From an uncultured Acetobacteraceae bacterium (GTDB taxonomy: Bacteria; Pseudomonadota; Alphaproteobacteria; Acetobacterales; Acetobacteraceae), in NCBI GenBank assembly GCA_903877125.1, contig CAIRCM010000200.1, forward strand, positions 1 through 61,364: DNA of 61,364 nt. The letters run 5' to 3'. Both the position numbers and the translations under genes were made by a program. Positions 35,508-44,281 of the stretch are shown piece after piece; positions within the stretch are counted from its first letter, which is position 1, and the number at the start of each line of letters is the position of its first letter. The notes below the pieces were generated by a model that saw only the letters and a list, made by a program, of their open reading frames with translations, was not told where the DNA came from and did not search any database.

Positions 35508-36678
35508 ACAAGGGTCGGTCGGGTTTGCGGCCGAGCAGCACTTGACCCACGGTCTCGAAATGTTCCGGGTGGCCCTGGATCTGCTGGGTGACCGAATTGA
35601 TGTCGCGGAACCGCCGTTCGAACGGGCGCGAGGCAAAAATGGCCATGGCTCCGGCCGCTTCGTACAGGGTGGCGACCACCTGCTTGGCCGACTGGATCGC
35701 GAAGGTGGACGCCATGCGGATCGACACCAGTTCGTCCTGGGTCAGATGGCCGCGTTTGCGGGCCTCGGCCCAGGCGTCGGAGACGGCGACCAGGAGGTAG
35801 GTACGGGCGGCGCGAAGGCGGGCTTCATTCCAGCCGACGTGGGATTACATCACGTGATTGTCGGCGCGGCTGCGACTGCCGCCCCGGGGGATGGCGCCCG
35901 CGGCTTCCGTGACGAACGCGGTCATGACGGTTCGGGCGATGCCGAGTGCGATACCGGCGAAGCTGCCGGCGTAAAGCGTGCTGGGGGTGAAGGCATAGAG
36001 TTCGCCGGTGACCCTTAGTTTCGCGGACCCGTCGCGTTTCATCGTATAGGCCTCGGGGACGAACAGATCCTTGACCGTGTAGCTGTCGCTGCCGGTGCCG
36101 CGCAGACCCATGGTGAACCAGGTGTCCGTCACCTCGGCCTCGGCTTTGCGGAAAAACATGGTTGCGCTGAGCGGTTTTCCGTCGATGCCCAGTCGTTTGG
36201 TGCCGTTGGGCTCGATCACCGGCACATGGCATCCCAACCAGGTAGCCAGCCGTGATCCACTGGCGAACTGAACGCTACCAGATACGCGATAGCCGCCTGG
36301 TACCACTTTGGCTTCGCCGGGTCCCGGCCCCCAGGCCAAAATCCCGGTATCGGGACCGAAAATATCCTTTACGACCGAAGGTTCCAGATATGCGGCGGTC
36401 AGTGCACAGATATTGGTCTGCCCGACGCACCAGGCGGTGCTGGCATCGTGGCTGGCAATTTCCTCGATCACCTGGATGAGGGATGGAGGGTCCAGTTCCG
36501 CTCCGCTATAGTCCACGGGTTGCACCAAGCGGAACAGGCCGTGTTCGCGCAGGGCGGCGAACAGGGAAGCCGGGAGGTTGCGCGAACGATCGATCTCCTC
36601 GGCGGCGGCATCGATCGCGGGCCCGAGGCCGCGCGCTCGTTGCAGGTAGTCGGTTCCTTTCGAACTCAGGGTATCCAT
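35497..36678 (-). pseudogene. acyl-CoA-dehydrogenase-like flavin monooxygenase, interrupted by an in-frame TAA
   Basis: A 393-codon reading frame of the HsaA/DszC-like acyl-CoA dehydrogenase group is broken by a single TAA at 35845-35847. The upstream part (277 aa) holds QTNICALTAAYLEP and TWFTMGLRGTGSDSYTVKDL. The same frame continues after the stop with SHVGWNEARLRAARTYLLVA and, from 35727, MSIRMASTFAIQSAKQVVAT to its natural stop at 35497. Homologues usually have Gln at this place, so CAA to TAA is the likely mutation. All else is intact, suggesting recent decay, though a sequencing error or readthrough cannot be excluded. Confidence 0.85.
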
Positions 36679-37255
36679 GGCGCGTCCGATTCAACTAGGT
36701 GGGCTGCAATCATCGGCCGGGGGTGCGTCGGGTTCAACCCGGGTGGTCCGCAACCCAAGGCCACGCCGAGCGATTGGGCGATATCTGGGCATCGCGGTGG
36801 GCTGCCTGGCGCTTGCCGGCGCGGTGGCGGCGGGTGTCTGGGCCTATCCCCGTTATCTCGGCGGCAACAAGACCTGCCTGCTCCCGTCCCCCACGGCACC
36901 CGGTACGCGGGTCACCATTGGAACCTCTGGCGAGCCTCTGGCCGTGGTTTACGGGCAGTTGGCAATCCTGGAGCAGACAACGAACCCGATCCGCTTCAGG
37001 GTGATACCCTCGAACATCGAGATCCGCGACGTTCACTATGCAGGACAGTTGATCGGCGCGACGGCGATCCCGGAGCAGGGCACGTTCAGGATACTGAAGG
37101 TGAACGGCAAATCGTTTCCGCTGCACGGTACCGCGATCGAGGGCGGGTGCGTCAACCTGCGCGGCCCGGGCAAGGCGATCCTGTTGTTTTCGAACTCGTT
37201 CTCCCCGACCGCGGCGTTGGTGGTGACGCCGGATCAGATGAAGTGGTTCGAATAG
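36677..37255 (+). CDS. hypothetical membrane-anchored protein
   Basis: Protein of 192 aa with a basic cytoplasmic N-terminus (VVRNPRPRRAIGRYLG), one transmembrane helix (IAVGCLALAGAVAAGVWAYP) and a periplasmic domain of about 135 residues with two cysteines (KTCLLPSP and EGGCVNLRG). No family recognised. Its ATG shares bases with the ATG of the divergent pseudogene on the other strand (36676-36679), so its promoter would lie within that gene; a GTG start further in is possible. Confidence 0.6.
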   Translation: MARPIQLGGLQSSAGGASGSTRVVRNPRPRRAIGRYLGIAVGCLALAGAVAAGVWAYPRYLGGNKTCLLPSPTAPGTRVTIGTSGEPLAVVYGQLAILEQTTNPIRFRVIPSNIEIRDVHYAGQLIGATAIPEQGTFRILKVNGKSFPLHGTAIEGGCVNLRGPGKAILLFSNSFSPTAALVVTPDQMKWFE

Positions 37256-37261
37256 GCGGGG

Positions 37262-38059
37262 CTACAACGCCAATTCGACACAGACCGGCACATGGTCCGA
37301 TCCCTTTTCCCAGTCGCGGGCATGCACCAGGACGGTGTGTTCCCGCAGAGCCTCGCGCAGATCCGGCGTGACCCAGATGTGATCGAGGCGGCGACCGCGG
37401 TTGGCAACCTTCCAGTCGCGGTTCCGGTATGACCACCACGTGTAAAGCTTCTGATCCGACGGAACAAAGTGCCGCAGCGCGTCGTAGAATCCGGCGTTCA
37501 ACCAGGCCGTCAGTCCCTCGGTTTCCGGCGGTGTGTGGCTGACGACACCCAGCAATTGCTTGTGGCTCCAGACGTCGTGTTCCAGGGGGGCGATATTCAG
37601 ATCGCCAACCAGAACCGCGCGCTTCAGGCCAGAGCGGGCGGCGAACCAGTTGCGGGTTTCGGCGATGAAATCCAGCTTGTGGCCGTATTTCGGGTTTTTC
37701 TCGCGATCCGGCTCATCGCCGCCGGCGGGGACGTAGAAATCGTGCAGCTCGATCGGCCCGCCCGGCGCGTCCAGCGACACGACGATATGCCGGCAGTCGC
37801 CTTTGCCGCACCAATCCGGCGCGATATCCAGCCGTTCGATCGGGTGGCGGGAAAGGATCGCGACCCCATTGTAGCCCTTCATGCCTTGAAAGGCGAAGTG
37901 TGGATAACCCAGTTCCTGGATTCCCGCCGCGGGGAACAGATCGTTCGGGACCTTGGTTTCCTGCAGGCAGATCACGTCGGGGTTCAAGTCCCCGACGAGA
38001 TCTTTCAGCAAACCCAACCGCAGGCGGAGGGAATTGATGTTCCAGGTGGCGATCCGCAT
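37262..38059 (-). CDS. xth: exodeoxyribonuclease III
   Basis: AP endonuclease/exonuclease of 265 aa for base-excision repair. Endonuclease-exonuclease-phosphatase motifs appear in order: [86 protein letters not shown] and the final KGSDHVPVCVEL with the catalytic His. Its start overlaps the upstream FAH-family gene by one base. It is convergent with the hypothetical membrane protein. Confidence 0.95.
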   Translation of the reverse strand: MRIATWNINSLRLRLGLLKDLVGDLNPDVICLQETKVPNDLFPAAGIQELGYPHFAFQGMKGYNGVAILSRHPIERLDIAPDWCGKGDCRHIVVSLDAPGGPIELHDFYVPAGGDEPDREKNPKYGHKLDFIAETRNWFAARSGLKRAVLVGDLNIAPLEHDVWSHKQLLGVVSHTPPETEGLTAWLNAGFYDALRHFVPSDQKLYTWWSYRNRDWKVANRGRRLDHIWVTPDLREALREHTVLVHARDWEKGSDHVPVCVELAL

Positions 38060-38709
38060 CAGACGACGCGGCAGCGGATGGTGCCGACACCCTCAACGAC
38101 GCCTTCCATGACGTCGCCCTTTTTCACCGCGGCCACACCCTCGGGCGTGCCGGAATAGATCAGGTCGCCGGGCGCCAGTTCGACGAGGCCGGAGAGGTAG
38201 GAAATGGTTTCCGACACGCTCCAGATCAGCATCGACAGGTCGGACGTCTGGGTGACCTTGCCGTTCACTTTCAGCTCGATCAGGCCCTTGGCGGGATGCC
38301 CGCACTTGGTCGCCGGCACGATCGCGCGATCGGTGCGGACTTCCTTCTTGGCCTGATTCTGGATGTCGCGGCGGGTCATATCCAGGCCGCAGGCATAGCC
38401 ATAGACGTGGTTCAGCGCGCCATCGACCGGGATGTCCTTGCCGCCGGTTCCGATCGCGACGACCATTTCCATCTCGTGATGCAGGTCCTTGGTCTGCGAC
38501 GGATAGGGCATGTCCGCGTCATTCAGCACCAGCGCATCGGCGGGTTTCATGAAGAAGAACGGCGGCTCCCGATCCGGATCGCTGCCCATCTCGCGCGCAT
38601 GGGCGGCGTAGTTACGGCCAACGCAGAAGACGCGGCGGACAGGGAATTCACCGCCGCCCACAACGGGGACGGACACGGTGGCGGGCGGGGGAATGACGTA
38701 ATCGGCCAT
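38059..38709 (-). CDS. fumarylacetoacetate hydrolase family protein
   Basis: Enzyme of 216 aa in the FAH family. The fold is shown by [30 protein letters not shown], the metal ligand region [20 protein letters not shown] and the C-terminal [18 protein letters not shown]. Relatives are acylpyruvases, fumarylpyruvate hydrolases or oxaloacetate decarboxylases; the acylpyruvase group is most likely from its length. Cotranscribed with xth. Confidence 0.92.
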   Translation of the reverse strand: MADYVIPPPATVSVPVVGGGEFPVRRVFCVGRNYAAHAREMGSDPDREPPFFFMKPADALVLNDADMPYPSQTKDLHHEMEMVVAIGTGGKDIPVDGALNHVYGYACGLDMTRRDIQNQAKKEVRTDRAIVPATKCGHPAKGLIELKVNGKVTQTSDLSMLIWSVSETISYLSGLVELAPGDLIYSGTPEGVAAVKKGDVMEGVVEGVGTIRCRVV

Positions 38710-38810
38710 TGAAGCGATCCCGGGGCTTGAGGAGGCGATGGCCGGTCATACAAGCCCGGCGGGTTCGGCGAAAGAGCGGGAGCACGATACGGAAGGCGGT
38801 CACCGACGGC

Positions 38811-38830
38811 TATCCGATATCCAACGGATA
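38811..38830. repeat. TATCCGATA-family short inverted repeat
   Basis: TATCCGATATCCAACGGATA contains TATCCG and CGGATA as an inverted pair and shares GATATCCAAC with the arms of the element upstream of rsmG. It ends on the first base of the flavin reductase start codon (38830). Confidence 0.65.
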
Positions 38831-39510
38831 TGCACACATCCATCGAACCCGGCATCCTGTATTTCGGCACGCCCGTCGTTTTGATCTCCACGATCAATCC
38901 CGACGGTTCGGCCAACCTCGCGCCGATGTCCTCGGCCTTTTGGCTGGGATGGCGGTGTGTCCTGGGCCTCGCGGCGATGTCGCGAACGCCCCAGAACATG
39001 ATCCGCACCGGCGAATGCGTGCTCAATCTGCCGTCCGCGGATCTGGTGTCGATGGTCGATCGGCTGGCACTGACCACCGGGTCCGACCCGGTGCCCGAGG
39101 GCAAGGTGCGCCGCGGGTATTGGCATGAGGCGGACAAATTCGGCCGTTCCGGCTTCACGCAGATGGCGTCGGAGACGGTATTGGCACCGCGGGTGCGGGA
39201 ATGCCCGGTCCAGATGGAGGCGGCTGTCGAAGCCGTGCATGGTATGGCCGAGGACGATCCCGCCCAGCACGGCAGCCGCAATATGATCGAGGTCCGTATC
39301 AAGCGGGTGCATGTCGATCCCGGTATCCTGATGGATGGGCACGCGAACCGCATCGACCCCGACAAATGGCGGCCGTTGATCCTGAGTTTTCAGGAGTTCT
39401 ATGGGTTGTCGGGGAAGTTGCATCCCTCCACGCTGGGGACCATTCCCGAGGCACTGTATCGCGGGCCGGATATCGACCGAGCGCGCTCGGAGATTGCTGT
39501 GGCGCACTGA
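38830..39510 (+). CDS. flavin reductase-like (FMN-binding) domain protein
   Basis: Flavoprotein of 226 aa. The split-barrel FMN-binding motif is seen in YFGTPVVLISTINPDGSANL, APMSSAFWLGWRCVLGLAAM, and RTPQNMIRTGECVLNLPSAD. Such proteins supply reduced flavin or act as flavin oxidoreductases. The start lies immediately after the short palindrome and lacks a clear ribosome binding site. Its 3' end is followed by a 76-bp gap before the hydrolase gene. Partner unknown. Confidence 0.88.
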   Translation: MHTSIEPGILYFGTPVVLISTINPDGSANLAPMSSAFWLGWRCVLGLAAMSRTPQNMIRTGECVLNLPSADLVSMVDRLALTTGSDPVPEGKVRRGYWHEADKFGRSGFTQMASETVLAPRVRECPVQMEAAVEAVHGMAEDDPAQHGSRNMIEVRIKRVHVDPGILMDGHANRIDPDKWRPLILSFQEFYGLSGKLHPSTLGTIPEALYRGPDIDRARSEIAVAH

Positions 39511-39586
39511 CCGTGCCGTTGCCCCTTGGCGGGGTAGCCCGGAAGGTCATAACCTTCGGCCTTATCCTCGCAACCAGGGAACTCAT

Positions 39587-40618
39587 ATGCCGGCGTGGCC
39601 AACTCAACACGGTGTTTTCGACGCGGGCGATGTGACGCTCCAGTCCGGCGCTGTCCTTCGCGATGCGCGACTGTCGTGGAAGGCCCATGGCACGCTGTCC
39701 CCGGCCCGTGACAACGTGATTGTCTATCCCACGAGCTACGGTGCTCAGCACCCCGACCTGGAATGGTTGATCGGCCCCGATGGCGTGCTCGACCCCACCC
39801 GATGGTTCATCGTTATTCCCGACATGTTCGGCAACGGCCTGTCCTCCTCGCCCGCCGACACCGAGCACTACCCGACCCTGGTCACTGTGCATGACAACGT
39901 CACGGTGCAGCGTCAGGCGCTTGCGAAGCTGTTCGGCATCGACCGCATCGCCTGTGTCTATGGTTGGTCGATGGGCGCCCTCCAGGCTTACCATTGGGCC
40001 GCGCTGTTTCCGGATGCGGTCGAGCGCATCGTGGTGAACTGCGGCGTCGCGCGCACCGCCATCCACAACCAGGTTTTCCTGCGTGGGCTGATGGCCACCC
40101 TGGAAGCGGCCCCCGAACACGTCGGCAATGGCCGGTTTTCCGCCGAACCCAAAGCCGCGAAACGGGCTTTCGGCCGCATCTACGCGGGCTGGGCGCTCAG
40201 CCAGGATTTCTACCGCGAGCAACGGCACCTCGGCACTGGCCCGACGCCCAACCTGGGCGCCCCCGACTTGGAAACCTTCCTGCGCACCGATTGGGAGGAT
40301 CGCTTCGGCGCCCGCCCCGCCGCCAATCTCCATGCGCAACTCCGCACCTGGGACGCGGCGGACATCAGCGCCAACGCCCTCTACGATGGCGACCTGCAAG
40401 CTGCCCTTCAGGCGATCGGAGCGCAGGTGCTTTTGATGCCTGGATCGACCGATCTTTATTTCCGTGTCGCCGATAACGAGGCCGAACTGCCCTTCCTGCG
40501 CCACGCCGCCCTGCGCCCGATCCCCAGCATCTGGGGCCACCGCGCGGGCAACCCCGTCCCGAACCCCGAGGACACGCGGTTCGTCAAGGACGCCGTACGA
40601 GCCTGGCTGGACCGCTAA
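39587..40618 (+). CDS. alpha/beta hydrolase, MetX-like
   Basis: Protein of 343 aa related to homoserine O-acetyltransferases but not the true MetX, which is encoded at 56709. The nucleophile elbow is ACVYGWSMGALQAYHWAALF, an Asp is in LMPGSTDLYFRVADNEAELP and the His in PSIWGHRAGNP. The MetX hallmarks GGSMGGMQ and DKGHDAFL are altered, so another acyl substrate is likely. A start at 39401 in the same frame is rejected because it lies within the previous gene. Confidence 0.86.
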   Translation: MPAWPTQHGVFDAGDVTLQSGAVLRDARLSWKAHGTLSPARDNVIVYPTSYGAQHPDLEWLIGPDGVLDPTRWFIVIPDMFGNGLSSSPADTEHYPTLVTVHDNVTVQRQALAKLFGIDRIACVYGWSMGALQAYHWAALFPDAVERIVVNCGVARTAIHNQVFLRGLMATLEAAPEHVGNGRFSAEPKAAKRAFGRIYAGWALSQDFYREQRHLGTGPTPNLGAPDLETFLRTDWEDRFGARPAANLHAQLRTWDAADISANALYDGDLQAALQAIGAQVLLMPGSTDLYFRVADNEAELPFLRHAALRPIPSIWGHRAGNPVPNPEDTRFVKDAVRAWLDR

Positions 40619-40661
40619 ACCGCACCTGAAACGCGGCTGCGAACGGCCTTGCGTGCGCCCT

Positions 40662-40685
40662 ATATTTCTGCCAAACTGGAAATAT
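40662..40685. promoter_or_regulatory. probable ArsR operator overlapping the start of arsR-arsC
   Basis: ATATTTC (40662-40668) and GAAATAT (40679-40685) are an exact inverted repeat 10 nt apart. The right arm covers the start codon of the fusion gene (ATG at 40684). AT-rich inverted repeats of this size are typical ArsR operators, so binding here would block transcription or translation start of the operon. Confidence 0.65.
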
Positions 40686-41547
40686 GGAAGCAACACAGGC
40701 CGCAACCGCGTTCGCCGCACTGTCCGTGGACACGAGACTGAACCTCGTCCGCCTTCTGATGGCGGAGGGTGCCAGCGGACTCGCGGCCGGCGAACTCGCC
40801 AGCCGCCTGGGTTTGCCGGCCTCGACGACTTCGTTTCACCTCGCGGCGCTGGAACGGGCGGGACTGACCCAATCGACCCGTCATGGACGCCAGATCGTTC
40901 ACGCCGTGCGGATCGCCGGCATACGGGCACTGCTGGGTTTTCTGACGGAAACCTGTTGCGGCGGCCGCCCCGAACTGTGCGGCGACATCGCCCGGCTGCT
41001 CCCGCCCTTACCGCAAGAGGACCGATCCATGACCCCGGCTTTCAACGTGCTGTTCCTGTGCACCCATAACGCGGCGCGTTCCATCATGGCCGAAGCGATC
41101 CTTGCCAGGATTGGCCATGGCCGGTTCCATGCGTGGTCCGCGGGGTCCGACCCCAGCCCCGAACCAAACCCCGAGGTGCTGCAAAAGCTCCGGGTGCTAG
41201 GGCACGACACAAGCAACCTCCGTTCGAAATCCTGGCACGAATTCACCGGACCCAGCGCGCCGCGGATGGATTTCGTCATCACGCTTTGCGACACGCCGGA
41301 CGGCCAGGATTGCCCCGATTTCGGGAGTCTCGCCGTCACCGCCGCCTGGCCGTTGCCCGACCCGGCGAAATTCTTCGGCAGTCCGGTCGAACGGACCGCG
41401 TTGTTGAACGAGATTTACGCCAGCCTGCGGCGGCGTATCGAGATTCTGGCGGCGCTGCCATTTGCCTCGCTCGATCGTATCGCACTCAAGTCGCGGCTCG
41501 ACGAACTCGCAACCAGTGGATTACCCGCAATCGCAGGAGGGCGTTGA
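40684..41547 (+). CDS. ArsR-family repressor fused to an LMW-PTP-type arsenate reductase
   Basis: A single frame of 287 aa joins two usually separate proteins. Residues 1-100 are an ArsR winged helix ([30 protein letters not shown]) ending in a CC pair (Cys-91/92 in [11 protein letters not shown]) for As(III). Residues 116-287 are arsenate reductase with the phosphate loop CTHNAARS (nucleophile Cys-126). A ribosome binding site-like AGAGGA at 41016-41021 precedes ATG 41029 by 7 nt, so free ArsC of 172 aa may also be made. First gene of an operon with GAPDH and arsJ. Confidence 0.93.
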   Translation: MEATQAATAFAALSVDTRLNLVRLLMAEGASGLAAGELASRLGLPASTTSFHLAALERAGLTQSTRHGRQIVHAVRIAGIRALLGFLTETCCGGRPELCGDIARLLPPLPQEDRSMTPAFNVLFLCTHNAARSIMAEAILARIGHGRFHAWSAGSDPSPEPNPEVLQKLRVLGHDTSNLRSKSWHEFTGPSAPRMDFVITLCDTPDGQDCPDFGSLAVTAAWPLPDPAKFFGSPVERTALLNEIYASLRRRIEILAALPFASLDRIALKSRLDELATSGLPAIAGGR

Positions 41548-41548
41548 C

Positions 41549-42592
41549 ATGCGCGTCGGAATCAATGGGATGGGGCGCATCGGTCGCCTGGCGGTCCGAG
41601 CGGCGATGGGGGGTGTGTGGCGGGCGCCGGAGGATCCGCGCGGCGGCAACCGTCTCGACATCGTGCATGTCAACGAACACAAGGGCGGCGCGGCGACGGC
41701 GGCGCATCTGTTGGAGTTCGACAGTATCCACGGGCGCTGGCGGGAGCATTTCGATGTGGAGGACAACAGCGCCATCCGCGTCGGCAACCACCGGATCGGC
41801 TTCAGCGACGCACCGACCGCCGACGGTGTCCCTTGGGGCGATCTGGGCTGCGACATCGTGCTGGAATGCACCGGGAAGTTTCTGAAGAACGAACAACTCG
41901 ACGGCTACTTCAAGCGCGGTGTCAAAACCGTGATCGTCGCCGCACCGGTCAAGGAGCCGAACGCGCTCAACCTCGTGGTCGGTGTCAACGATCACCTCTA
42001 CGAACCCGGGGAACACCGGCTGCTGACGGCGGCGTCCTGCACGACGAACTGTCTCGCCCCGGTGGTGAAGGTGCTGCATGAAACCATCGGTATCCGGCAC
42101 GGTCAGATCACGACGATTCACGACCCGACGAACACCAATGTCGTGATCGACGCTCCGCACAAGGATCTCCGCCGGGCACGGTCGGCGATGCTGTCGCTGC
42201 AACCGACGACGACGGGCAGCGCGACGGCGATCACGCTGATCTATCCGGAACTCAAGGGTAAATTGAACGGCCACGCGGTGCGCGCGCCGGTGCTGAACGC
42301 CAGCCTGACGGATTGCGTGTTCGAGATGAAACGTCCGGTCACGGTCTCCGAGGTCAACGAGCTCTTCCGTGTCGCCGCCGAGGGCCCGCTTGCCGGCATC
42401 CTTGGCTACGAGACGCGTCCTTTGGTTTCGGCCGATTACGCCAACGACACGCGCAGCGCGATCGTGGATGCCCCCAGCACCATGGTGACCGACGAGACCC
42501 TGCTCAAGGTCTATGCCTGGTATGACAACGAAATGGGGTACGCCTGTCGCATGGTCGATCTCGCGAACATCGTGATCGGCAGGGCCGCGTAA
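41549..42592 (+). CDS. ArsJ-associated glyceraldehyde-3-phosphate dehydrogenase
   Basis: GAPDH of 347 aa. NAD-binding start [20 protein letters not shown], catalytic [19 protein letters not shown] and the C-terminal [18 protein letters not shown]. In known ars operons this GAPDH uses arsenate in place of phosphate to make 1-arseno-3-phosphoglycerate, which ArsJ exports. It starts one base after the arsR-arsC stop and abuts arsJ, which supports this role rather than central glycolysis. An in-frame upstream ATG at 41462 lies within arsC and is rejected. Confidence 0.94.
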   Translation: MRVGINGMGRIGRLAVRAAMGGVWRAPEDPRGGNRLDIVHVNEHKGGAATAAHLLEFDSIHGRWREHFDVEDNSAIRVGNHRIGFSDAPTADGVPWGDLGCDIVLECTGKFLKNEQLDGYFKRGVKTVIVAAPVKEPNALNLVVGVNDHLYEPGEHRLLTAASCTTNCLAPVVKVLHETIGIRHGQITTIHDPTNTNVVIDAPHKDLRRARSAMLSLQPTTTGSATAITLIYPELKGKLNGHAVRAPVLNASLTDCVFEMKRPVTVSEVNELFRVAAEGPLAGILGYETRPLVSADYANDTRSAIVDAPSTMVTDETLLKVYAWYDNEMGYACRMVDLANIVIGRAA

Positions 42593-43818
42593 TGGCTGGG
42601 GTGCGTAATTTCGCGATCGTGACGGCGAGCTATTGGGGCTTCACCCTCACCGATGGTGCGATCCGGATGCTGGTGCTGCTGCATTTCTACAGCCTCGGCT
42701 ACACCCCGTTCATGCTTGCCTTCCTGTTTCTGCTCTATGAAACGGCGGGCATTTTCGCGAATCTTGGCGGCGGCTGGCTCGCCGCCCGGTTTGGCATTCC
42801 GCGTATGCTGATGACCGGGCTGTCGTTGCAGATCGCCGGATTGCTGCTGCTGTCCGCGCTTAACCCGACCTGGAGCACGACCCTCTCGGTTGCTTGGGTC
42901 GTCGCCGCGCAAGGCGTTGCCGGGGTCGCGAAGGACTTCACCAAGACCGCCTCCAAATCCGCGATCAAGGCGACGTCCGAGGGTGGATCGGGCCAATTGT
43001 TCAAGTGGGTCGCGTGGTTCACCGGTTCCAAGAATGCGATGAAGGGCTTTGGCTTCTTCTTTGGTGGCCTGCTGCTTGAAACCCTCGGCTTCCGTGGCGC
43101 CCTCTGGCTGATGGCCGGACTGCTCGGCGTCGTTCTGGCAAACATCGCCCTCTGCCTGCCGCGCGAACTCGGCAAGGCCAAGGCGTCCAAGTCGTTTCAG
43201 GAACTGTTCGCCAAATCGCGCGCCGTCAATCTGATGGCGGCGGCACGCATCTTTCTCTTTGGATCGCGCGACGTATGGTTCGTCGTCGGCCTGCCGGTTT
43301 TTCTCTACAGCCAGAACTGGCACTATATGGAGGTGGCGGGTTTCGTCGCCGCCTGGACGATTGGCTACGGCCTGATCCAGGCGATCGCGCCGTCGGTTGT
43401 TCGGCGCAGCGCGGATGGACTGTCGCGTGAGGTTCCGGAAGCCCGGTTGTGGGGGGTGGCCCTGACCGCGATTCCGGTCGCTCTCGCTCTGGCCCTAGAT
43501 CACTCGGGGATCGCGCGGCCTGATTTGCTGATCACCGTTGGGCTGTGCGTGTTCGGGTTCGCCTTCGCGGTGATTTCATCGCTGCATTCGTACCTGATCC
43601 TCGCCTACGCTGGCTCCAAGAAAGCGGCCGAAGACGTTGGCTTCTACTATGCCGCCAACGCCGGCGGCCGTCTGCTCGGCATTTTGCTGTCCGGCGCGCT
43701 GGCCGGCTGGGGCGGTATCGCGGCCTGCCTGTGGGGGTCGGCGATCATGCTCACGGTGTGTCTGGGGATCACTTTCATGCTGCCATCGGTGAGAACGCAA
43801 CAGCCGATACCCGCATAA
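42592..43818 (+). CDS. arsJ: organoarsenical efflux MFS permease ArsJ
   Basis: Major facilitator of 408 aa with about 11-12 transmembrane helices (FAIVTASYWGFTLTDGAIRM at the start). Typical ArsJ segments are QGVAGVAKDFTKTASKSAIK and GQLFKWVAWFTGSKNAMKGF. It should extrude 1-arseno-3-phosphoglycerate, which then breaks down outside to arsenate. The start overlaps the GAPDH stop by one base. Third gene of the operon. Confidence 0.94.
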   Translation: MAGVRNFAIVTASYWGFTLTDGAIRMLVLLHFYSLGYTPFMLAFLFLLYETAGIFANLGGGWLAARFGIPRMLMTGLSLQIAGLLLLSALNPTWSTTLSVAWVVAAQGVAGVAKDFTKTASKSAIKATSEGGSGQLFKWVAWFTGSKNAMKGFGFFFGGLLLETLGFRGALWLMAGLLGVVLANIALCLPRELGKAKASKSFQELFAKSRAVNLMAAARIFLFGSRDVWFVVGLPVFLYSQNWHYMEVAGFVAAWTIGYGLIQAIAPSVVRRSADGLSREVPEARLWGVALTAIPVALALALDHSGIARPDLLITVGLCVFGFAFAVISSLHSYLILAYAGSKKAAEDVGFYYAANAGGRLLGILLSGALAGWGGIAACLWGSAIMLTVCLGITFMLPSVRTQQPIPA

Positions 43819-43913
43819 TACCCGTGCGGCTTGCAGGGACGAACCGGATCGAGAGGTCGCCCGTTACGAATCTACAAGAAAACCTTTTCGATACGCGGCG
43901 CAGGGGGGCGACC

Positions 43914-43954
43914 TTGACACTGGGTGACGATATGATATCTCCATATCTATGGAG
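43914..43954 (+). promoter_or_regulatory. arsR promoter and ArsR operator
   Basis: A consensus -35 TTGACA (43914-43919) is followed 16 nt later by TATCTC (43936-43941), a weak -10. The perfect inverted repeat CTCCATA-TC-TATGGAG (43939-43954) covers the -10 and the start codon (ATG at 43949). Transcription from this pair would begin at about the A of the ATG, so the mRNA may be leaderless; no ribosome binding site is visible. Confidence 0.6.
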
Positions 43955-44278
43955 AAATCGATTGTCATCGGCGCCCTCTCGGCCCTCGCGCAGGATACCC
44001 GGCTCGATATCTATCGCATGCTGGTCCAGGCAGGCCCGGACGGGCTCGCGGCGGGACGGATCGGGGAGCAACTGGGTTTGCCGTCGGCGACGCTAGCGTT
44101 CCATCTCAAGGAACTGAAAAACGCGCGGCTGGCGCACTGCACCCGCCACGGCCGCTCGCAGATCTATGCCGCCGAATACGACACGATGAACGGGCTGCTG
44201 GCGTACCTGACGGAAAACTGCTGCGGCAACGCCAGCACCAACTGCCAGCCCACCACCCATGCCGTAAAGGACTCCTGA
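43949..44278 (+). CDS. arsR: ArsR-family As(III)-responsive repressor
   Basis: Winged-helix repressor of 109 aa: LSALAQDTRLDIYRMLVQAG, GLPSATLAFHLKELKNARLA and RHGRSQIYAAEY. The C-terminal Cys pair in LTENCCGNASTNC is a likely As(III) site and matches the pair in the ArsR half of the upstream fusion. It is followed 3 bp later by arsM. It should repress this second ars operon through the palindrome overlapping its own start. Confidence 0.93.
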   Translation: MEKSIVIGALSALAQDTRLDIYRMLVQAGPDGLAAGRIGEQLGLPSATLAFHLKELKNARLAHCTRHGRSQIYAAEYDTMNGLLAYLTENCCGNASTNCQPTTHAVKDS

Positions 44279-44281
44279 ACC

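Noticed and set aside
39530-39586. Riboswitch before the MetX-like hydrolase (CCGGAAGGTCATAACCTTCGG hairpin region)
   Set aside because: Only a short imperfect hairpin; no known aptamer core seen.
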